A stretch of DNA of 6,988 nucleotides from Methanobacteriaceae archaeon (GTDB lineage: Archaea > Methanobacteriota > Methanobacteria > Methanobacteriales > Methanobacteriaceae). The notes below the pieces were generated by a model. That model was not told the DNA's origin and made no database searches. It was given only the letters and a program-made list of their open reading frames with translations. A program made the position numbers and the translations under genes. Shown in pieces: positions 1 to 5,939 of the stretch (its first letter is position 1; the number at the start of each line of letters is the position of its first letter). The stretch is taken from contig JAUYBK010000053.1 of NCBI GenBank assembly GCA_030693105.1, positions 1-6,988 on the forward strand, read 5' to 3'.

Positions 1-131
1 CCTCCATTTTAATGGGATTAAAATATAATTTATTAATCTTGATGCACCTCTAGGAAATCCTCTATTTCGTAATTCAAATTGTGAGGCCTACAAAATTAAT
101 AAATTATATTTTAATCCCATTAAAATGGAGG
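1..131. repeat. Perfect 37-bp inverted repeat (arms 1-37 and 95-131)
   Basis: Bases 1-37 are the exact reverse complement of bases 95-131. Pairing continues through 41/91 with a single mismatch (38/94) and then stops, leaving a spacer of about 57 nt. The right arm lies in frame with nurA, and the arms are AT-rich with a GGAGG/CCTCC at their outer ends. The repeat begins exactly at the first base of the window, so its left limit is unknown and may simply be the edge. The spacer plus right arm read as NurA coding sequence, so the left arm is best explained as a copy of nurA folded back at a contig end (amplification or assembly chimera) or as a real inverted duplication. It does not look like a transposon end or a terminator. 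Confidence 0.9.
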
Positions 132-1117
132 CTACTGACAGAAAAATGGCTTTTATTGATGGCGGAAACCAGGAGATAATCCACGCTCCTAATTTCTCCC
201 TGCAAGTCAACCGGATTTATTTCAACCTATTTAATGGTAAAGAACGTATACCGCCCCATTCAGATCTTCCAATTAAAATGGAATTTTTGTCTTTAACCAC
301 ATCTCATTTTAATGAGGGCGAGGGGGATTTGGCTTATGAAACATCCATATTCCCTGTTTTAGATGAATTTAATGAATATTTACCTAAAGAGCAGGATTTA
401 AGTTTCAGTTCTGGAACAAGAGCCAGTTTTTATGGTGCAACCAGATATGACATGGAAAGAGTGGCTTCAATAGCAAGAAGATTTGCAGAATGGTCAGTAT
501 CTAAGCACATAATCAAAAATGAACTGGATGAGAATGATTTACTGGTTAGAGATGGTTCTCTTCAGATTTCATTTGCAAATGAAGATAGATACTCTGAAGC
601 AACATTTGATGCAGCTAAAAGCAAAGGTGCAATTTTTACAGGATTATCTAAGACTTCTCATTTACCTACCGACAGCACCTTTTCACTTCTGGGATCTATC
701 CAACGTTTTGCTGAAGAATGTAACATGGATGAAAATGCCTGGTGTTATTGTCCATTGGGAAGATGTTCTTCTAAGGAGTACCGAGCTTTAATCACTGCAG
801 TGAAACTTAATCCCAGTGCAAAACATGTTTTTAGATTTGAGATATTAAAAGAACAGGCCCTAAAACTTAAGAAAGAAGGAATAATTGAAGTTGTAAAAAC
901 CATAGCTGAGAATTCTTCAGATTTGTGTTTCCCGGGGTATCCATATGGTCTGATAGACGCAGATCTTCAAGCAAGAGTTCGTGAAGATGAAATGGGGATT
1001 TATGAAACCCGTATATTGTCCGAAATTTCTAAAAAACCAGGAATGCTTCAGAAGGTTCAGGCAGACATGAGGGCCGTTGATAGTCATGAAATTTTAAATT
1101 ATCTGGCAGGTGAGTAA
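38..1117 (+). CDS. nurA: NurA 5'-3' nuclease of the HerA-NurA end-resection complex (5' partial)
   Basis: NurA is the nuclease that pairs with HerA to degrade one strand at DNA breaks. The first in-frame ATG is at 125 (330 residues), but the frame is open from 29, and codons 38-124 give 29 coding-like residues (DAPLGNPLFRNSN...YKINKLYFNPIKM) with no ATG, GTG or TTG among them. Characterised NurA proteins carry about 50 or more residues before their first catalytic Asp, while a start at 125 leaves only 11, so the true start was probably lost to the inverted repeat. Numbered from ATG 125: metal-binding Asp12 in FIDGGN; probable metal-binding Glu122 in RRFAEW; Asp143 in VRDGSL; HVFRFEIL at 234-241; GYPYGLIDAD near 271-280; and a C-terminal DSHEILN, whose His321 is a likely active-site His. 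An unusual Cys cluster lies at C199, C207, C209 and C214. The herA start follows the stop by 1 nt. Family assignment is strong; the 5' end is inferred. Confidence 0.9.
   Translation, partial: LDAPLGNPLFRNSNCEAYKINKLYFNPIKMEATDRKMAFIDGGNQEIIHAPNFSLQVNRIYFNLFNGKERIPPHSDLPIKMEFLSLTTSHFNEGEGDLAYETSIFPVLDEFNEYLPKEQDLSFSSGTRASFYGATRYDMERVASIARRFAEWSVSKHIIKNELDENDLLVRDGSLQISFANEDRYSEATFDAAKSKGAIFTGLSKTSHLPTDSTFSLLGSIQRFAEECNMDENAWCYCPLGRCSSKEYRALITAVKLNPSAKHVFRFEILKEQALKLKKEGIIEVVKTIAENSSDLCFPGYPYGLIDADLQARVREDEMGIYETRILSEISKKPGMLQKVQADMRAVDSHEILNYLAGE
1108..1113 (+). promoter_or_regulatory. Ribosome binding site of herA (AGGTGA)
   Basis: AGGTGA lies in the last nurA codons, 5 nt before ATG 1119. 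It matches the archaeal anti-Shine-Dalgarno complement AGGAGGTGAT. An alternative GTG start at 1110 falls inside this motif and would have no site of its own, so the site decides the start in favour of ATG 1119. Confidence 0.75.
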
Positions 1118-1118
1118 A

Positions 1119-2651
1119 ATGGATGTGGTAGGACAAATTATAGGCGGTGGAGTGGCTCGAATTTTAATTAGGGAGAAGAGTGGGGTAAAACTGGAAATGG
1201 GTGACTTGTTGTTGGTAGATGAAACTGGTGATAATTCTCTGATCTTACAAGTAACGGATCTCCAATATCACAGTCAAGTTCCTCAGTCAATGAGGGAACT
1301 CATATCTGGAATGAAACTGGAAGGTCTAGGTGCTAGCTTGGACTTCATGGAGCCAGAGTTGCGTAATTATATTGTAGCACAGGCTAAAGCCATACTGCAA
1401 GTGAAAGATGGGCACTCCACCATTCCTAAATCTCTGCCGGATTTCTTTAATTCTGTAAGGCACGTTAAGGAAGATGATCTTAAATTTTTAACCAAACCGG
1501 ATAATCCTCTTTATGTAGGGGATGTCAGGAGTGGTTCTAAAATACTTGACTCTAAGGTTTATGTGAATGCAAGGGACGCCATTTCTCATCACATCTTGAT
1601 TCCTGCCACGACTGGTAGAGGTAAAAGTAATTTGGTCAAGGTAATGTTGTGGAGTCTTTTAGATCTAGGTGGTTTTGGAATTTTGGTTTTAGATCCACAC
1701 GATGAATATTATGGTCGTAATGAGAAGTGTTTAAAAGACCACCCTCAAAGTGAAAATTTAGTCTATTATTCCTCTGAAGCTCCTCCTGGAGCTAATTCAC
1801 TAATTATAAATTTGGAATCCATAAAACCCCACCACTTCAGTGGTATTGTATCTTTTAGTGAGGCCCAAAATGATGCAGTGAACCTGGCTTACCACAAATA
1901 TGGAAAAAATTGGATTATAAAGATATTAGAAGGAGTTTCACTTCCAAATGTTAAAGAAACTACTTTATCAGTCCTTATAAGAAAATTTAACACGATATTG
2001 GGCATTTACATTGATGATAAAGGAAATTTTCAATCCAGAAACAGACTATTCAGTGATACAGCTGGTGAAAGCACTATCAAGGATATCATAAGATCGTTAG
2101 AGAATGGGAAAATAGTAGTCATAGATACATCCCGTCTTATGGGTTCAGTTGAACTATTAGTAGGTAGCATTATCACTGGAACCATATTCAACAAATACCA
2201 GAGATACAAAGCCGAAAATTTGTTAAGAGAAAAACCAGTGATTGGTATAGTAATTGAGGAAGCACCCCGCGTTCTTGGCGGGGATGTAATAGCAACCCAA
2301 GGGCACAACGTATACAGCACCATTGCCCGTGAGGGACGTAAATTCAATATTGGCCTTATTGGCATTACTCAACTGGTCAGTCTTATACCCAAAACTATCT
2401 TGGCCAATATGAATACTAAAATCATTCTTGGAAATGAAATGGCCCAAGAAAGGTCAGAAATCATGGCTAGTGCCTCTCAAGACTTATCTGACGATAACAG
2501 AAACATTGCTAGTCTAGATAAAGGTGAAGCTATCGTTAGTAGTATTTTCACTCGTTTTGCGGTTCCTATTAAAACTCCATTTTTCGATGAATTTATTGAA
2601 GATTATTCAAACGAAGAAAAGGAAGATAAAGGTAAAATGGCATTTATTTAG
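1119..2651 (+). CDS. herA: HerA hexameric DNA translocase/helicase
   Basis: HerA is an FtsK/HerA-superfamily ATPase that forms a hexameric ring, pumps duplex DNA and drives NurA during end resection. The product is 510 residues, a usual length for archaeal HerA. Residues 1 to about 95 form the N-terminal HAS-barrel (GQIIGGGVARILI...GDLLLVDE). The RecA-like core follows. Walker A is ATTGRGKSN (163-171), with Arg where Ser is the commonest residue (GSGKS). The strand ILVLDPHDEYYG is at 189-199. Walker B is VIGIVIEEAPRVL (374-386), with the acidic pair E380/E381. IAREGRKFNIGLIGITQ (402-418) holds the Arg-finger region and the sensor Gln. The charged tail ending KGKMAFI probably acts as the C-terminal brace. 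ATG 1119 was chosen over GTG 1110 because of the Shine-Dalgarno. The start is 1 nt after the nurA stop and the TAG overlaps the mre11 ribosome binding site, so translation is probably coupled on both sides. Confidence 0.95.
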   Translation: MDVVGQIIGGGVARILIREKSGVKLEMGDLLLVDETGDNSLILQVTDLQYHSQVPQSMRELISGMKLEGLGASLDFMEPELRNYIVAQAKAILQVKDGHSTIPKSLPDFFNSVRHVKEDDLKFLTKPDNPLYVGDVRSGSKILDSKVYVNARDAISHHILIPATTGRGKSNLVKVMLWSLLDLGGFGILVLDPHDEYYGRNEKCLKDHPQSENLVYYSSEAPPGANSLIINLESIKPHHFSGIVSFSEAQNDAVNLAYHKYGKNWIIKILEGVSLPNVKETTLSVLIRKFNTILGIYIDDKGNFQSRNRLFSDTAGESTIKDIIRSLENGKIVVIDTSRLMGSVELLVGSIITGTIFNKYQRYKAENLLREKPVIGIVIEEAPRVLGGDVIATQGHNVYSTIAREGRKFNIGLIGITQLVSLIPKTILANMNTKIILGNEMAQERSEIMASASQDLSDDNRNIASLDKGEAIVSSIFTRFAVPIKTPFFDEFIEDYSNEEKEDKGKMAFI

Positions 2652-2656
2652 GTGAT
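2650..2656 (+). promoter_or_regulatory. Ribosome binding site of mre11 (AGGTGAT), overlapping the herA stop
   Basis: AGGTGAT begins inside the herA stop codon (TAG 2649-2651) and ends 4 nt before TTG 2661. It is what identifies TTG as the mre11 start. Because terminating ribosomes sit on this site, herA and mre11 translation are probably coupled. Confidence 0.8.
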
Positions 2657-2660
2657 TTAA

Positions 2661-3923
2661 TTGTATAAGTTTGCACATTTAGCTGATTGCCATATAGGGG
2701 CTCAGAAGTATCCTGAACTTAAAGAATTAGAAATGAATGCATTTAAAAAGTGCATGGACCGATGTATGGTAGAAAAGGTGGATTTCATAGTTATATCTGG
2801 TGATCTTTTCCACTCTAACCTCCCCAACATGGGTGCTGTTAAAGAAGCAGTAGAAAAGATGAAGGAAGTCCGAGATCAAGGCATTCCCATATATTTAAAT
2901 TACGGAAGTCATGATTACAGTCCTAATGAGACTTCTATCATTGATTTATTAAACAGTGCAGGGTTAATCCAGAAGATCGTGGAGGGTGAAGTAAAAGATG
3001 AAAAGCTAAAGCTCAAATTTTTCCAGGACCCTGCTACCGGTGCCAAACTCTGTGGTATATCCGCACGAAAAATGGGTCTGGAAAGCAGTTACTATGATGC
3101 TTTAGATAGGGAGAGTCTTCAAAATGAGCCTGGCTTCAAGATTTTTGTTTTTCACAGTGCAATAACTGATTTCAAACCAGAATTTCTTGCAGAAATGGAT
3201 TCGATACCTCTTTCACTATTTCCAAGGGGATTTAATTATTATGCGGGGGGTCATGTTCATCTGCATTCAGAACATCATCCTGAAGGATATGGATCCCTAA
3301 CTTACCCCGGACCCCTTTTTGGATCATATTCTAAGGACATGGAAATCAGTGCCAGGGGTGAGGAAAGAGGATTCTATCTGGTTAACTTCCAGGATGAAGT
3401 GAAGGAAATTGAATTTATACCACTACCAGTCTGCAAGTACGAGTATATGTACCAAGATGCCTATGGTAAAAATGCAATTCAGGTCCAAAACGATCTTATG
3501 GACCGGTTTGAAAAAATTGATGTAGAAAAAAAAGTGGTGCTATTGAAGATACGTGGAGAGTTATCCGGTGGAAAAACATCTAACATAGACTCTCGCACGA
3601 TAAAAGACATTTTAACACGTAAAGGTGCCCTTTATGTTGGTATTAATCGTCATGGGCTGACTTCTAGGGAACAAGTTAAGGTGAAAATTACCGAAAGTGA
3701 TATTCCTTCCATTGAAAAACGCCTTTTTACAGATAGGGTTGGAGATTTAAATATTTCTGAAGCTAAACTCCAGAAGAATAATGGAATTAAATTGGCAGTT
3801 GAACTTCTAAGGACATTGAGAGAAGAGCAGAAACTTAATGAAAAGAAAAAAGACTACGAAGAACGCATGAAGAACGTTGCTATTCACACTTTACATCTGG
3901 AGGAGGTGTTTTATGAAAATTAA
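2661..3923 (+). CDS. mre11: Mre11 DNA double-strand break repair nuclease (GSHD variant)
   Basis: Mre11 is the Mn-dependent endo/3'-5' exonuclease subunit of the Mre11-Rad50 complex, which senses and trims DNA ends. The product is 420 residues. The TTG start gives the expected N-terminus (YKFAHLADCHIG) and has an AGGTGAT 4 nt upstream; no nearby ATG fits. Phosphodiesterase motifs appear in order: D9/H11 (LADCHIG), D48 (SGDLFH), GSHD 82-85, H165 (FVFHSAI) and GGHVH 196-200 (H198, H200). All the usual ligands are present except the Asn of GNHD, which is Ser83 here while His84 is kept. The capping domain follows from about residue 245. The C-terminal helices (about 365-418, charged and rich in Lys/Glu) are where archaeal Mre11 binds the base of the Rad50 coiled coil. 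The stop codon overlaps the start of rad50 by 11 nt. The family is certain; activity with Ser83 is inferred from the otherwise intact site. Confidence 0.96.
   Translation: MYKFAHLADCHIGAQKYPELKELEMNAFKKCMDRCMVEKVDFIVISGDLFHSNLPNMGAVKEAVEKMKEVRDQGIPIYLNYGSHDYSPNETSIIDLLNSAGLIQKIVEGEVKDEKLKLKFFQDPATGAKLCGISARKMGLESSYYDALDRESLQNEPGFKIFVFHSAITDFKPEFLAEMDSIPLSLFPRGFNYYAGGHVHLHSEHHPEGYGSLTYPGPLFGSYSKDMEISARGEERGFYLVNFQDEVKEIEFIPLPVCKYEYMYQDAYGKNAIQVQNDLMDRFEKIDVEKKVVLLKIRGELSGGKTSNIDSRTIKDILTRKGALYVGINRHGLTSREQVKVKITESDIPSIEKRLFTDRVGDLNISEAKLQKNNGIKLAVELLRTLREEQKLNEKKKDYEERMKNVAIHTLHLEEVFYEN
3901..3908 (+). promoter_or_regulatory. Strong ribosome binding site of rad50 (AGGAGGTG)
   Basis: AGGAGGTG lies inside the 3' end of mre11, 4 nt before ATG 3913. 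It is the longest Shine-Dalgarno match in the window (8 nt). It sets the rad50 start and rules out the upstream in-frame ATG at 3877, which would add 12 residues unlike any Rad50 N-terminus. Confidence 0.85.
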
Positions 3924-5937
3924 TTCATTACACCTTAAAAATATTCGCAGTTATAAAGATGCCAAAATAAACTTCAATGAAGGAATAACCCTATTTGAGG
4001 GCGACATTGGTTCTGGGAAATCTACTATACTTATGGCCATAGAATTTGCTCTTTTTGGGCTTGGATCTGAGAAAGGAGCAGCCCTCTTGCGTATAGGTGC
4101 CACAAAAGGTCATGTTTTATTAGAATTTCAGGTGGATGGTTCTCAGTTCACAGCTTACCGCTCCTTATCCAAACGAAAAACAGCTATACAACAGGATAAA
4201 TGTTACATAAATGTGGACGGAACCGAATATAAACTCTCCCCTACCGAGATGAAAGAAAAAGTTTTAAAAATTCTTAACTTTAACGAACCGGCCAACAGTC
4301 GGGCTAAGAGTTTAATTTACCGCTATGCCGTTTTTACTCCTCAAGAAGAGATGAAGGCCATAATTCAAATGTCTCCCGATCAGAGACTGCAAACGTTGCG
4401 AAAGGCCCTTAGAATTGAAGACTATAAGATTGCCATGGCTAACGCCCTCAACGTGGCTCGCGAAATTGATAAAAAATCAGTGGAATTAACTTCCAAGGCT
4501 TCAAATTTGAGTTCTAACCGGGACCAACTAGAATTAAAACTTCAAGAATGTAATGAAGGCCAAATTAAAATTAAAGTATTATCTGACAAATGCAAGAGAA
4601 TTCAAGAGAAACATGACGACCTTGAGATAGAAATTAAGCAATATCAAGAAATTAAAAATAAATTAAGCGAAGCTAAAGGTAAGGTACCATTAATAGAGCA
4701 ACAAATAGAAAGAAACCAACAAGATATTGTAAAACTTCAAAAAACTAATGATTCTGCCCAAAAAATGATAGATGAAAATATAAATCCACGTATTGAAAAA
4801 TACAAATCATTTGAATTACCCACCACCAAAGATGAGTTTGAGTTATTAGAATTATTAAAAAAATTAAAAAATGCTGAGAAATATCTCAATAATCATCATG
4901 CAACTTTGGAAGCTAAAATAAGCGATTATAAGGCTATTGAAAATAATCGTATTTGTCCTACTTGTGAAAGACCACTGGATCCTGCAGAAATTAAGATTAA
5001 AATAGAACCTTTACTTTCGGAAGCGGAAGAACTAAATGCTAAGGTTGATGAATGTGAAAAAACCATCCAAGAAAATGAAATTCTTCTACAAAATCTCAAA
5101 CAATATCAGGAATACCAAAAGGATATATCAAATTTAGAGACCCAAGTTAAAGAAAAACTTGATATGATATCCAGTAATAAAGATTCGATAAAAGGTTTAC
5201 AGAATCAGATTATTAGTGATAATAACTCCCTTACTGAAGTAAATAAGGGAATAAAAGAGGGGAAAAAGGTTTCGGACACTATCAAAACTCTTGATTCTCA
5301 AAAGGAAAAAGTTAATAAAGAATTATCATCCTTTAAAGAAAAATTAGCTGCGAAAAAGACTGCTGTGGAAATGTTAAACAGAATTATAATTGATTTAAAG
5401 GGTACAATAAAAAAGGAAGAATTATTGAAGAAAAGGGGAGAAATGCTGCAAGAATATCATATTTGGATAAAAGAATTCTTCATACCTGCCTTAGAAAATA
5501 TAGAAAATCAAGTTATGTTAAGCATTAATCTAGAATTCAACCAGCACTTCCAGAGGTGGTTCTTGCTTTTGGTGGATGATTCTGATAAAACTGCTATGGT
5601 AAATGAAGATTTCACCCCCATAGTAGAACAAGACGGTTATGAACAGGAAATTGACTATTTAAGTGGAGGTGAAAAGACCAGTGTTGCTTTAGCTTACAGG
5701 CTTGCATTAAACAGTATTGTACAGAAAGTTTCTACTGGTATTAGGTCTGATGTGATGATTCTGGATGAACCCACCGATGGATTTAGCAAGGAACAGTTAT
5801 TTAAGTTACGTGAAATACTAGAAGAACTGGAATGTCCACAAATAATTCTAGTATCCCACGAAAAAGAACTTGAAAGTTTTGCAGACCACATATTCCGTGT
5901 TGAAAAGGTGGATGGAATTTCTAAAATTTCATCCTAA
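3913..5937 (+). CDS. rad50: Rad50 ABC-type ATPase with zinc hook, compact form
   Basis: Rad50 is the SMC-like ATPase that clamps DNA and controls Mre11. The product is 674 residues from ATG 3913 and starts MKINSLHLKNIRSYKDAKIN. The N-terminal lobe has Walker A GDIGSGKST (30-38, Lys36) and a Q-loop at Q144 (FTPQEEM). Residues from about 183 to 520 form a long Lys/Glu/Gln-rich coiled coil, broken midway by the zinc hook CPTC (C348, C351), which dimerises two molecules through one Zn ion. The C-terminal lobe has the ABC signature LSGGE (583-587), Walker B VMILDEP (615-620, D618/E619) and the H-loop SHE (H649). The D-loop reads EPTDGFS (619-625), with Ser where most ABC ATPases have Asp. The arms are about 165 residues each side of the hook, well below Pyrococcus furiosus Rad50 (882 residues in all), but symmetric, so not an obvious internal deletion. 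The mre11 stop overlaps the start by 11 nt. Confidence 0.96.
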   Translation: MKINSLHLKNIRSYKDAKINFNEGITLFEGDIGSGKSTILMAIEFALFGLGSEKGAALLRIGATKGHVLLEFQVDGSQFTAYRSLSKRKTAIQQDKCYINVDGTEYKLSPTEMKEKVLKILNFNEPANSRAKSLIYRYAVFTPQEEMKAIIQMSPDQRLQTLRKALRIEDYKIAMANALNVAREIDKKSVELTSKASNLSSNRDQLELKLQECNEGQIKIKVLSDKCKRIQEKHDDLEIEIKQYQEIKNKLSEAKGKVPLIEQQIERNQQDIVKLQKTNDSAQKMIDENINPRIEKYKSFELPTTKDEFELLELLKKLKNAEKYLNNHHATLEAKISDYKAIENNRICPTCERPLDPAEIKIKIEPLLSEAEELNAKVDECEKTIQENEILLQNLKQYQEYQKDISNLETQVKEKLDMISSNKDSIKGLQNQIISDNNSLTEVNKGIKEGKKVSDTIKTLDSQKEKVNKELSSFKEKLAAKKTAVEMLNRIIIDLKGTIKKEELLKKRGEMLQEYHIWIKEFFIPALENIENQVMLSINLEFNQHFQRWFLLLVDDSDKTAMVNEDFTPIVEQDGYEQEIDYLSGGEKTSVALAYRLALNSIVQKVSTGIRSDVMILDEPTDGFSKEQLFKLREILEELECPQIILVSHEKELESFADHIFRVEKVDGISKISS

Positions 5938-5939
5938 TT

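Larger units (their letters stand above)
38..5937 (+). other. nurA-herA-mre11-rad50 DNA end-resection operon
   Basis: Four same-strand genes are separated by 1 nt, 9 nt and an 11-nt overlap. Each of the three internal starts has a Shine-Dalgarno lying within the preceding gene or overlapping its stop, at 4-5 nt spacing. No promoter or terminator is evident between them, and the operon promoter must lie left of the window. The gene set is the classic archaeal module: Mre11-Rad50 begins processing of a double-strand break, then HerA-NurA produces the 3' overhang for RadA. Co-transcription is inferred from spacing. Confidence 0.85.

Noticed and set aside
47..64. Short direct repeat CCTCTA (47-52 and 59-64) in the spacer of the inverted repeat
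   Set aside because: Six bases in an AT-rich, probably coding stretch is expected by chance.
101..112. TATA-box-like AT-rich stretch just before ATG 125
   Set aside because: It lies in what reads as nurA coding sequence and inside the inverted repeat; a promoter there would place the transcript start after ATG 125. AT-richness alone explains it.
1..131. Inverted repeat as a transposon end, attachment site or intrinsic terminator
   Set aside because: No transposase or integrase is nearby, there is no target duplication, the spacer of about 57 nt is coding-like, and the stem copies nurA codons. A T-tract after a short GC-rich stem is absent.
1110..1121. GTG at 1110 as the herA start
   Set aside because: It falls within the AGGTGA Shine-Dalgarno and adds only three residues; ATG 1119 has correct 5-nt spacing.
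2030..2447. Two - strand reading frames within herA
   Set aside because: They are antisense shadows of the conserved HerA ATPase core, overlap each other, and have no recognisable domain or ribosome binding site.
2636..2651. KMAFI peptide at the end of HerA repeated near the start of NurA (KMAFIDGG)
   Set aside because: The shared five residues use only partly similar DNA in unrelated contexts; in NurA they belong to the catalytic strand. Most likely coincidence.
3877..3912. ATG 3877 as the rad50 start
   Set aside because: It would add 12 residues (MLFTLYIWRRCF) unlike Rad50 and lacks its own Shine-Dalgarno; ATG 3913 follows AGGAGGTG and gives the canonical N-terminus.
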